7,713 bases of DNA, taken from assembly GCA_947450745.1 (NCBI GenBank), contig CANFYD010000165.1, forward strand, positions 1-7,713, in the 5' to 3' direction. Under the pieces are notes generated by a model. It did not search any database, was not told the origin of the DNA, and saw only the letters and a program-made list of their open reading frames with translations. The stretch comes from Burkholderiales bacterium (lineage in GTDB: Bacteria; Pseudomonadota; Gammaproteobacteria; Burkholderiales; Burkholderiaceae_C). The position numbers and the translations under genes were made by a program. Positions 1 to 6,722 of the stretch are shown here, one piece after another; positions within the stretch are counted from its first letter, which is position 1; each line of letters starts with the position of its first letter.

Positions 1-1521
1 GCCGATGTGGGCTTTGCCATCGGCCCCAGCCACAACGACCCGCGCACCGGTGAAATCTTGGATGCCGACATCGGCATGAGCGATGTGTTCGTGCGCGGCG
101 GTCGCGCTTTCATCAGCGAAGACGTCGGCTTTGGTGCAGCCGCGGCCCAGCCGCTACAAGCCTGGAGCGCAGCCAGCCCGAACCGCCATGACCACAACGG
201 CGAGCTTTGCAGCTATGCCCACGAGGCGGCGGCCGAAATGGACTTTGCGCTCGACCTGCTGGAAGCGCGCGGCGACATCGCCCCCGATGGCCCGGAGGCC
301 GATGCCTTCATCCAGGCGCGGGTGAAGGACGTGATCATGCATGAGGTCGGGCACACGCTGGGCCTGAAGCACAACTTCAAGGCCTCCACCACCGTCACGC
401 AAGCGAAGCTGAAGGACAAGGCCTACACCGACGCCAACGGCATTTCCGGCTCGGTGATGGACTACAACGCCTACAACATCGCGGTTCAGGGCGAGGCACA
501 GGGCGGCTTCAACAACAGCACGCTAGGAGCCTACGACTACTGGGCGATCGAGTACGCGTACAAGCCGATCGCTGTCGGGGCCGAAGCCGCCGAGCTGGGC
601 CGTATTGCCGCGCGCAGCACCGAGCCGGCGCTGGCCTATGCCGACGATGCCGACGCAGGTGGCGTCGGCCCTTACGACGGCATGGACCCGCTGGCGAATC
701 GCTTTGACCTGGGCGACGACCCGCTGGCCTATTACAAAAAGCGCTTGCAGTTGTCCAAGGAGTTGTGGACCCGCGTGCAGGACCGCAAGCCGCTGGCCGG
801 TGAGGACCCGCTGCGCCAGCGCCGCTCGCTGATCTCCGGCTTCAACCAGCTGTTCCGCTCGGCCGAGTTGGTCGGCAAATATGTCGGCGGCATGCACACC
901 CTGCGTGACCTGCCCGGCAGCACCGGCCGAGCCAGCTTCAAGCCGGTCGAGCCGGCCAAGCAGCGCGAGGCCTTGCAGTTCCTGGCCACCGGCTTGTTCA
1001 GCACCGATTCATTCCGCTTTCGGCCCCAGTTCTTGTCCACGTTGACGGTGGACTACAACGAGTGGAACCGGGGCGGCCCGCTGAATGTGCCGGCCGCCGT
1101 GGCGCGTGTGCAGTTGGTGGCGCTCGACCGCTTGCTGAGTGCCAACACGGCGATGCGGCTGATGGACTTGCCGGCTTATGTGCCGGAGAACCAGCGCCGG
1201 GGCTTGATCTCGCTGAACGAGGTCTACGCCACCTTGCAGACCTCGATCTGGAGCGAGCTCAAAAGCGGCGCCGAGATTGACCGCATGCGCCGCAACCTGC
1301 AGCGTGAGCACTTGAAGCGCCTGCAAGTGATCCTGACCAAGGGTGGCGCGCCCGGCATGGCCGATGCCTACGCGCTGCTGCGCTTGCAGGCGACGCAGTT
1401 GCAAGGCGATCTGCGCAGCACGCTGGCCAAGGGCGGTGCGTCGGTCGAGACGCGTGCGCATTTGGCCGAAAGCCTGGACATGCTGAGCAGCGTGCTGCGC
1501 GCCACGATGCAGCGCAGTTAA
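1..1521 (+). CDS. Zinc-dependent metalloprotease, C-terminal part (5' end outside window)
   Basis: The reading frame is open from base 1 to the TAA at 1519-1521, giving 506 visible residues; the start lies upstream of the window. The zinc site is the extended metzincin motif HEVGHTLGLKH (bases 340-372, visible residues 114-124). His114, His118 and His124 are the expected zinc ligands and Glu115 the catalytic base. A Met-turn-like SVMDY follows, with Met153 at bases 457-459. This spacing and the HNF after the motif match the bacterial DUF5117/DUF4953 'zinc-dependent metalloprotease' proteins, which as I recall run to about 800-950 residues, so roughly the last 55-60% is seen. The region after the Met-turn (about residues 180-506) is mostly helical-looking, with no membrane segment. 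These proteins are usually secreted or periplasmic, but the signal peptide would lie outside the window. Substrate and physiological role are unknown. A hairpin 20 bp downstream probably ends the transcript. Confidence 0.9.
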   Translation, partial: ADVGFAIGPSHNDPRTGEILDADIGMSDVFVRGGRAFISEDVGFGAAAAQPLQAWSAASPNRHDHNGELCSYAHEAAAEMDFALDLLEARGDIAPDGPEADAFIQARVKDVIMHEVGHTLGLKHNFKASTTVTQAKLKDKAYTDANGISGSVMDYNAYNIAVQGEAQGGFNNSTLGAYDYWAIEYAYKPIAVGAEAAELGRIAARSTEPALAYADDADAGGVGPYDGMDPLANRFDLGDDPLAYYKKRLQLSKELWTRVQDRKPLAGEDPLRQRRSLISGFNQLFRSAELVGKYVGGMHTLRDLPGSTGRASFKPVEPAKQREALQFLATGLFSTDSFRFRPQFLSTLTVDYNEWNRGGPLNVPAAVARVQLVALDRLLSANTAMRLMDLPAYVPENQRRGLISLNEVYATLQTSIWSELKSGAEIDRMRRNLQREHLKRLQVILTKGGAPGMADAYALLRLQATQLQGDLRSTLAKGGASVETRAHLAESLDMLSSVLRATMQRS

Positions 1522-1540
1522 TTCTTTGGGGTTTTGATCA

Positions 1541-1574
1541 AAAGGCCGATCTTGGGTTGCCAAGGTCGGCCTTT
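1541..1574 (+). terminator. Strong hairpin, probable intrinsic terminator after the metalloprotease
   Basis: The arms at 1541-1555 and 1560-1574 pair over 15 bp with a single G-U wobble around a 4-base GTTG loop. The stem has AAA on the left and TTT on the right, so it has the A-stem-U form of a terminator, possibly working both ways. The T-run on the plus strand is short (TTT, then GTCAT), which weakens the call. It lies 20 bp after the metalloprotease stop and 67 bp before the transporter start, so it separates two transcription units. Confidence 0.7.
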
Positions 1575-1641
1575 GTCATAGCGCTGATCGACAATCGGCG
1601 CCGTGCAAGCAATCAAGCCGGCCGCCAGAGAAAGTGAAGCG

Positions 1642-2646
1642 ATGAGTATTGCGTTTGGATCGATGGACAACGCATTGATTTGCGGCTTCGTGCTGGCCCC
1701 GGGCCGCACCGGTCGGCCGTTGGGACTGGCGGATGCCCTGGCTTGGCTGGCGGCGGGCGGGCAGCAGACTGCAGGCGAGTTCATCTGGTTGCATTTCAAC
1801 CTGACCGACACCTCGGCCGAGAAGTGGATGCAAGCCAACCTGAGCTTGCCGCCGGAGTTTTTTGAGGCGCTGCGCGTTGGCTCGCGTTCCACTCGCATCG
1901 AGGACGCCTCGGACAACTTGATCGCCGTCATCAACGATGTGGCGTTCGAATTTTCGTTTGATCCGTCCGAGATCGCCTCGCTGTGGGTCAACGTCAGCGA
2001 GCGGGTGGCGGTCAGCGCGCGGGTGCTGCCGCTGCGCTCGATCGACCGCTTGCGCCTGGCCGTCAAGGACGGCGCCCACATCAGCTCCTCGGTCGAGCTG
2101 CTGACTCATCTGATCAACGACCAGGGCGATGTGCTGGTCGGCATTGTGCGCGACGCGACGCTGCAGGTGGACCGCATCGAGGACAGTTTGCTGGTCGGCC
2201 GCTTGCGCCAGAAGCGCGCCGATCTGGGCACGCTGCGGCGCGTGCTGGTGCGTTTGCAGCGGCTGCTGGCTCCCGAGCCTGGTGCGCTGTTTCGCTTGTT
2301 GCGTCAGCCGCCGCCCTGGATCACCGCCCACGACCTGGACGAATTGCGCCAGTCCACCGAGGAGGTGTCTTTGGTCATCAGCGATTTGGCTGCACTGCAG
2401 GAGCGCATCAAGCTGCTGCAGGAAGAAATGATTGCCAAGGTGGGCGAACAAACCAACCGCAGCCTGTTCACTCTGACGGTGGTGACCGTGCTGGCCCTGC
2501 CGATCAACATCATTGCCGGCCTGCTGGGCATGAATGTGGGCGGCATCCCGCTGGCCGACAACCCGCACGGCTTCTTGGTGATCGCCGTGATCGTGCTGAC
2601 CTTTACGGCAATAGCGGGCTGGTTGGCTTTCCGAAAGAAGGATTGA
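1642..2646 (+). CDS. zntB: CorA/ZntB-family divalent metal ion transporter
   Basis: This is a 334-residue inner-membrane protein of the CorA superfamily, homopentameric channels or transporters for divalent cations. The C-terminus has the hallmark two-helix arrangement: TM1 at about residues 274-294, then the signature Gly-Met-Asn at 296-298 (bases 2527-2535), a short periplasmic loop, and TM2 at about 310-330. It ends in a positive RKKD tail on the cytoplasmic side. The loop after GMN reads VGGIP, which is more typical of the ZntB branch than of CorA itself. Residues 1-270 form the soluble cytoplasmic funnel, with long charged helices at about 160-270. ZntB of enterobacteria moves zinc; whether this protein carries Zn, Mg or another ion cannot be read from the sequence. 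I chose ATG 1642 because a weak purine-rich AGAGAAAG lies 7 bp upstream. An in-frame GTG at 1603 would add 13 residues, and ATG 1663 would remove 7. It stands alone and converges on mpl. Confidence 0.9.
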   Translation: MSIAFGSMDNALICGFVLAPGRTGRPLGLADALAWLAAGGQQTAGEFIWLHFNLTDTSAEKWMQANLSLPPEFFEALRVGSRSTRIEDASDNLIAVINDVAFEFSFDPSEIASLWVNVSERVAVSARVLPLRSIDRLRLAVKDGAHISSSVELLTHLINDQGDVLVGIVRDATLQVDRIEDSLLVGRLRQKRADLGTLRRVLVRLQRLLAPEPGALFRLLRQPPPWITAHDLDELRQSTEEVSLVISDLAALQERIKLLQEEMIAKVGEQTNRSLFTLTVVTVLALPINIIAGLLGMNVGGIPLADNPHGFLVIAVIVLTFTAIAGWLAFRKKD

Positions 2647-2667
2647 TAGCGGCTGCTTGAGTGACGG

Positions 2668-4062
2668 TTAGCGCGCAGCGAGCGCTTTCAGCAGCTTGTC
2701 GTGAATGCCGCCGAAGCCGCCATTGCTCATGCAAAGCAGATGGTCGCCGGGCTTGGCGGCGGCGGTGATGGCCAGCACCAGCGCATCGACATCGGCGGCC
2801 ACCACGGCCTGCGCACCGAGCGGGCTCAGCGCCTCGCGGGCGTCCCAGCCGAGGCCGGCCTGATTGCAAAAGCTCAGGTCGGCTTCTTCCAGCGCCCAGG
2901 GCAGTTGCGCCTTCATTTCGCCCAGCTTCATCGTGTTCGAGCGCGGCTCGAAGATGGCGAGGATGCGCTCGGAAGGCGCGATGCGGCGGCGCAGGCCGTT
3001 TACCGTCGTGCGTATCGCGGTCGGATGGTGGGCGAAATCGTCATAGACCTTGATCGGCGCAGCGGCCGTCGCCACTTCGCCGCGCAGCTCCATGCGACGC
3101 CGCACGTTCTTGAACAGCGCCAGCGCTTGCGCGGCTTGCTCCGGGGTGACGCCGACATGCTCGGCAGCGGCAATCGCAGCCAGCGCATTCAATTGGTTGT
3201 GCTCGCCGAACAGCTCCCACTCGACCCGGGCCACCTTCAGGCTGCCGCGCAAGACATCAAAAGCTTGCGGCTCACCGCGCGCGCGCAGGGCGCCCGGCTC
3301 TTCCTTGCGTGCGCCAAAGCGCAGCACTTCGCTCCAGCAGCCCCGGCTGAGCACCCGTTGCAGCGCTTCTTCGCGGGCGTTGACGATGACGCGGCCGCTG
3401 GCCGGCACCGTGCGCACCAGGTGATGGAACTGTGTTTCGATGGCGGCCAGGTCGGCAAAGATGTCGGCGTGGTCGAACTCGAGGTTGTTGAGCACGGCGG
3501 TGCGCGGGCGGTAGTGGACGAACTTGCTGCGCTTGTCGAAAAAGGCAGTGTCGTATTCATCCGCTTCGATGACGAACGGCTTGAGGGCGGCGGAGTTGTC
3601 GGTCCTGCCCAACTGCGCTGACACGCCGAAGTTCTGCGGCACCCCGCCGACCAGGAAACCCGGTTCCAGGCCGGCATGCTGAAGAATCCAGGCCAGCATG
3701 GCGGTGGTCGTCGTCTTGCCATGCGTGCCGGCGACGGCCAGCACATGGCGGCCCTGCAAGACATGCTCGGCCAGCCATTGCGGCCCGCTGACATAGGGCA
3801 GACCAGCGTCAAGAATGGCCTCCATCAGCGGGAACTTCTCGCCCCGTGTGACCACATTGCCGATCACGAACAGGTCGGGCTTCAAAGCCAGTTGCTCGGC
3901 ACCGAAGCCGGTCGTCAGCTCAATGCCCAGCGCCTGCAACTGATCGCTCATCGGCGGGTAGACATTGGTATCGCAGCCGGTGACGCGGTGGCCGGCTTCG
4001 CGCGCCAGTGCTGCCAACCCGCCCATGAAGGTGCCGCAAATGCCAAGGATGTGAATGTGCAT
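2668..4062 (-). CDS. mpl: UDP-N-acetylmuramate:L-alanyl-gamma-D-glutamyl-meso-diaminopimelate ligase
   Basis: This 464-residue cytoplasmic Mur-ligase enzyme joins the tripeptide L-Ala-gamma-D-Glu-meso-DAP, recovered from old murein, to UDP-MurNAc using ATP. It thereby short-cuts peptidoglycan precursor synthesis. The N-terminus MHIHILGICGTFMG is the Mpl form of the nucleotide-sugar-binding domain. The ATP loop AGTHGKTT is at 111-118, EADEYD at 166-171 and NNLEFDHADIF at 192-202. The middle-to-C-terminal signatures are GEHN (286-289), RRRMELRG (321-328), DDFAHHPTA (341-349) and EPRSNTMK (372-379). MSNGGFGG near 445-452 is typical of the Mpl C-terminus. Length matches the family (E. coli about 457). 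The start is fixed by homology; the bases just upstream lack a recognisable Shine-Dalgarno and carry a small hairpin. It is last in a leftward run, 60 bp after hemL. MurC is the nearest alternative, but the N- and C-terminal motifs favour Mpl. Confidence 0.96.
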   Translation of the reverse strand: MHIHILGICGTFMGGLAALAREAGHRVTGCDTNVYPPMSDQLQALGIELTTGFGAEQLALKPDLFVIGNVVTRGEKFPLMEAILDAGLPYVSGPQWLAEHVLQGRHVLAVAGTHGKTTTTAMLAWILQHAGLEPGFLVGGVPQNFGVSAQLGRTDNSAALKPFVIEADEYDTAFFDKRSKFVHYRPRTAVLNNLEFDHADIFADLAAIETQFHHLVRTVPASGRVIVNAREEALQRVLSRGCWSEVLRFGARKEEPGALRARGEPQAFDVLRGSLKVARVEWELFGEHNQLNALAAIAAAEHVGVTPEQAAQALALFKNVRRRMELRGEVATAAAPIKVYDDFAHHPTAIRTTVNGLRRRIAPSERILAIFEPRSNTMKLGEMKAQLPWALEEADLSFCNQAGLGWDAREALSPLGAQAVVAADVDALVLAITAAAKPGDHLLCMSNGGFGGIHDKLLKALAAR

Positions 4063-4072
4063 GGGAATTTTG

Positions 4073-4109
4073 CAGCCGGCCAGCGGCTGTCCTGACGTCT
4101 TGACGTCTT
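4073..4109 (-). other. hemL-mpl spacer: 6-bp hairpin plus 8-bp tandem repeat
   Basis: The 60-bp gap between the hemL stop and mpl start holds two small structures. CAGCCG (4073-4078) and CGGCTG (4084-4089) form a 6-bp stem with a 5-base loop, ending 10 bases before the mpl ATG on the transcribed strand. GACGTCTT is repeated twice head to tail at 4094-4101 and 4102-4109. No U-run follows the hairpin, so it is not a convincing terminator. It may affect translation of mpl or mean nothing. Confidence 0.35.
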
Positions 4110-4122
4110 GAAGCTTTGAAAT

Positions 4123-5409
4123 TCAGCGGAGGGCGTGGGCGGCGGCGTCCAACGTGGCCGCGATATCGGCTGCGCTGTGGGCGGCGCTGACAAAACCGGC
4201 TTCGTACAGCGCCGGTGCGAAATAAACCCCGGCGTCCAGCATGGCGTGGAAGAAGCGGTTGAAGCGCTCGGTGTCCGTCGTCATGACGGTTTTGTATTCC
4301 TGCGGCAGCTCGGGCAGCAAGAAGAAGCCGAACATGCCGCCCAGGCAATCGCCGCTGAACGGCACGCCGTTGGCGCGCGCTATCGCCGTCAAGCCGTCAA
4401 CCAGGGTGCGGGTGGTGGCTGACAGATCTTCAAAGAAGCCGGGCTTCTGGAGCTCGCGCAGCGTGGCCAGCCCGCAAGCTGTGGCGACCGGGTTGCCCGA
4501 CAAGGTGCCGGCTTGGTACACCCCGCCCAGCGGTGCCAGGTTGGCCATGATGTCGCGGCTGGCACCAAAAGCGGCCAGTGGCATGCCGCCGCCGATGACC
4601 TTGCCGAACACGCTGATGTCGGGCTTGAAGCCGGGGATCAGCTGGGCATAGTGGCCCTGCGCGCTGTGCAGACCGACGCGGAAACCGCTCATTACCTCGT
4701 CCAGCACCAGCAGCGCACCGTACTGCGTGCACAGTTCGCGCAAGCGGGTCATGAAGGGGACGCTGGCACGCACAAAGTTCATGTTGCCGGCGATCGGCTC
4801 GATGATGACGCAGGCCAGCGATTTGCCGTGCAGCTCAAAGGCTTCGTCGAGTTGGGCGACGTTGTTGTACTCCAGCACCAGCGTGTGCTGTGCCACTTCG
4901 GCCGGCACGCCGGCGCTGGTCGGGTGGCCAAAGGTGGCCAGGCCCGAGCCGGCCTTGACCAGCAGGGCGTCGGTGTGGCCGTGGTAGCAGCCTTCGAACT
5001 TGATGAATTTGCTGCGGCCGGTGGCGCCGCGCGCCAGCCGGATCGCGCTCATCGTCGCTTCGGTGCCGGAGCTGACCAAGCGCACTTGCTCCATGCTGGG
5101 CACGAGCTTGAGGATCTCTTCGGCCAGTTCGATTTCGCGCTCGGTCGGGGCACCGAACGAAAAGCCTTGGCGTGCCGCGCTGATCACCGCTTCAAGCACC
5201 GCCGGGTGGCCGTGGCCCAGAATCATCGGCCCCCAGGAGCCGATGTAGTCGATGTAGCGCTGACCGTCGGCGTCAAAAATATAAGCACCCTCGGCCCGGG
5301 TGATGAAACGCGGGGTGCCGCCCACCGCACGGAAAGCCCGCACCGGCGAATTGACGCCGCCAGGGATGACGCGCTGGGCACGCTCGAACAGAACTTGGTT
5401 TTGGGACAT
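4123..5409 (-). CDS. hemL: Glutamate-1-semialdehyde 2,1-aminomutase
   Basis: This 428-residue cytoplasmic PLP enzyme converts glutamate-1-semialdehyde to 5-aminolevulinate, the second step of the C5 route to haem and other tetrapyrroles. The sequence shows a full class-III aminotransferase fold. GGVNSPVRAF (17-26) is the typical HemL N-terminus. SSGTEA (113-118) binds the cofactor phosphate and EGCYHGHTDALL (139-150) follows. LDEVMSGFR (236-244) carries the Asp (237) that contacts the pyridine nitrogen. SVFGKVIGGG has Lys270 as the Schiff-base lysine, and GTLSGNP lies further on. Length and motifs are normal and no key residue is missing. ATG 5409 is the conserved family start (MSQNQVLFERA), though the leader shows only a weak A-rich stretch instead of a clear Shine-Dalgarno. 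It is the middle gene of the leftward run, 78 bp after the ThiD-like kinase. A 7-bp hairpin sits in its leader. Confidence 0.97.
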   Translation of the reverse strand: MSQNQVLFERAQRVIPGGVNSPVRAFRAVGGTPRFITRAEGAYIFDADGQRYIDYIGSWGPMILGHGHPAVLEAVISAARQGFSFGAPTEREIELAEEILKLVPSMEQVRLVSSGTEATMSAIRLARGATGRSKFIKFEGCYHGHTDALLVKAGSGLATFGHPTSAGVPAEVAQHTLVLEYNNVAQLDEAFELHGKSLACVIIEPIAGNMNFVRASVPFMTRLRELCTQYGALLVLDEVMSGFRVGLHSAQGHYAQLIPGFKPDISVFGKVIGGGMPLAAFGASRDIMANLAPLGGVYQAGTLSGNPVATACGLATLRELQKPGFFEDLSATTRTLVDGLTAIARANGVPFSGDCLGGMFGFFLLPELPQEYKTVMTTDTERFNRFFHAMLDAGVYFAPALYEAGFVSAAHSAADIAATLDAAAHALR

Positions 5410-5424
5410 GTCGGGTCTTTTTAA

Positions 5425-5446
5425 GCTGAGCGCCGCACGGCTCAGC
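5425..5446 (-). promoter_or_regulatory. Hairpin in the hemL leader
   Basis: A perfect 7-bp inverted repeat, GCTGAGC (5425-5431) and GCTCAGC (5440-5446), with an 8-base loop lies 15 bases before the hemL ATG, inside the 78-bp gap after the kinase gene. On the transcribed strand it is followed by TTAAAAAGACCCGAC and then ATG, which lacks a U-run, so it does not look like an intrinsic terminator. It could be a leader structure that limits ribosome access or stabilises a processed end. No known riboswitch or binding site is recognised. Confidence 0.4.
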
Positions 5447-5487
5447 CGATGAAATGAGGTGGAGTCAATAGCGCGCTGACGGCTGCA

Positions 5488-6531
5488 TCAATGCATGCGG
5501 CGCGGCGGGCGGCCCGGCGTGCTGTCGTCCAGGCTGAGGCTTGACTTGGCGGCTTCCGGGCTGCCGCCGTCGCTGGCTGCGGTTGCCGCCGCGTCGCCGT
5601 CGGCGCCTTCGCCTTCTTTGCCCTCTTCGCCTTCTTCATCTTCATCGGGCGGCAAGGCCCAGAAGAAGCGGTCGGGCAGGGCGGCACCCATGCCGGGGCG
5701 GAAACCGCCGTCCAGCGCCTGATCAAGAAAGGACAACGCTTCGCCGACGGCCGAATGAATCTCGGCACCGACGGCCAGCAGCGACGCCAGCGCAGCGGAC
5801 AAGGTGTCGCCGGCACCGACGAACGAGACTTCGAAGCGCTCGAATTTCTCGCCGGTGATCGGGCCTTGCGCGGTGGCCAGCACGTTGTCGACGAACTGGT
5901 TCGGCAAGCTGATGCCGGTCACCAGCACATGGGCGGCCCCGTGCTGGGCGGCAGCCACGGCCAACTCGCGCGGCGAGGCCGGGCGGTCGGCATCCCAGTC
6001 GGGCAGCAGGAAGTCGGTCAGGGTCTTGTGATTGCCGACCAGCACATGGGTCTGCGGCAGGATCAGTTCGCGGAACGCGTCCAGGTAGCTCTGCTGCTGC
6101 TCTTCGTCCAACCAGGATAGGTTGGGCAGATAGGCCACCAGTGGCACGTCCGGGTAGTCGCTGAGCACTTCGGCGACGGTGGCAACACCCTCGGCGCTGC
6201 CCAGAAAGCCGACCTTCCAGGCGGTGATCGGCACGTCTTCCAGGATCAAGCGCGCTTGCTCGGCAATCGTGTCGGTGTCCAGCGTGTGGTGTTCAAACAC
6301 CTCGGCCGTGTCGCGCAAGACGATGGCGGTGACGACCGGCAGGCAATGCGCACCCATCGCGGCAATCGTCGCCACGTCGCAGCCCAAGCCGCTGGCACCG
6401 CTGGCCTCGCTGGCGTTGAAACTCATCACGCAGGCGGGGGACTGCGCTTCTTGTTCGTCGGGGCTGAGCACGGCGTCGGCGGCGGCCGATGCGCTTGCCG
6501 TTTTAGTGGCGGAAGAGTCGATTTTGCTCAT
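5488..6531 (-). CDS. thiD: Ribokinase-fold kinase of the ThiD (hydroxymethylpyrimidine kinase) type, divergent, with acidic C-terminal tail
   Basis: This 347-residue cytoplasmic kinase resembles ThiD, which phosphorylates HMP and HMP-phosphate in thiamine synthesis. The N-terminal motif SFNASEASGASGLGCDVAT (37-55) parallels ThiD's AGSDPSGGAGIQADLKT and keeps the Asp (52). KVGFLGSAEGV (106-116) parallels KIGMLGS. The anion hole is GAGDT (239-243): ThiD normally has GTGCT with a catalytic Cys, whereas Asp242 is the PfkB or pyridoxal-kinase-like base. The usual DPVM and TPN segments are replaced by YLPN and VGN. Residues 1-34 are Ser/Ala-rich. From about 294 the protein has a tail not expected in ThiD: a Glu/Asp/Gly run at 296-313, then a Ser/Ala/Pro stretch ending RPPRRMH. 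The start is uncertain: ATG 6531 fits the coding pattern, ATG 6558 adds nine residues, and neither has a good Shine-Dalgarno. It is first in the leftward run and divergent from rubredoxin. The symbol is by homology and position; substrate unproven. Confidence 0.8.
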   Translation of the reverse strand: MSKIDSSATKTASASAAADAVLSPDEQEAQSPACVMSFNASEASGASGLGCDVATIAAMGAHCLPVVTAIVLRDTAEVFEHHTLDTDTIAEQARLILEDVPITAWKVGFLGSAEGVATVAEVLSDYPDVPLVAYLPNLSWLDEEQQQSYLDAFRELILPQTHVLVGNHKTLTDFLLPDWDADRPASPRELAVAAAQHGAAHVLVTGISLPNQFVDNVLATAQGPITGEKFERFEVSFVGAGDTLSAALASLLAVGAEIHSAVGEALSFLDQALDGGFRPGMGAALPDRFFWALPPDEDEEGEEGKEGEGADGDAAATAASDGGSPEAAKSSLSLDDSTPGRPPRRMH

Positions 6532-6683
6532 GGAGTTGCGGCGGGAGGTCGGGTGCATCTTCGGGGCTGGCCGCAGGCGGCGATGGACAAGCACTCGTCT
6601 TACACGAAATGGGCGCAGGGCAAGCACCAAACAGTTGTTGCATCCCTACCAATTCCCTCGGGACGGTGGCTTGGCCGGCGTGG

Positions 6684-6703
6684 CTACAATCTGGTCATTG
6701 TAG
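6684..6703. promoter_or_regulatory. 20-bp perfect dyad CTACAAT-N6-ATTGTAG between divergent genes
   Basis: CTACAAT (6684-6690) and ATTGTAG (6697-6703) are exact inverted copies with a 6-bp CTGGTC spacer. The site lies 20 bp upstream of the rubredoxin GTG and about 150 bp upstream of the kinase start. Each arm contains TACAAT, a near-consensus sigma-70 -10 hexamer, one reading in each direction (6685-6690 on plus, 6702-6697 on minus). I find no good -35 box at 16-18 bp for either, so the promoter reading is tentative. The symmetry would also suit an operator for a dimeric regulator. Confidence 0.45.
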
Positions 6704-6722
6704 TGAGCAAAGTAAACCCATC

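Noticed and set aside
1573..1600. TTGTCA as a -35 box for the transporter gene
   Set aside because: No -10-like hexamer lies 16-18 bp downstream (the bases there are GC-rich), and the box overlaps the terminator hairpin.
1576..2568. Long minus-strand open frame (330 codons) opposite the transporter gene
   Set aside because: It is rich in Gln, His and Arg with no recognisable domain, and it lies wholly opposite a convincing CorA-family gene. It is a shadow typical of GC-rich DNA.
2701..3621. Long plus-strand open frame (306 codons) opposite mpl
   Set aside because: The composition is that of an antisense shadow, with no motif, while the minus strand encodes a complete Mpl.
4513..5424. Long plus-strand open frame (303 codons) opposite hemL
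   Set aside because: It has an Asp/His/Gln-rich shadow composition and no domain. The opposite strand is an intact HemL.
6532..6630. N-terminal extension of the ThiD-like kinase to ATG 6630
   Set aside because: The extra residues are Arg-rich with no resemblance to the family and would use up much of the divergent promoter region. Starts at 6531 or 6558 are more plausible.
6609..6722. Longer rubredoxin beginning at ATG 6609
   Set aside because: The added 38 residues include the promoter-like dyad region and do not resemble rubredoxin. The family length fits GTG 6723.
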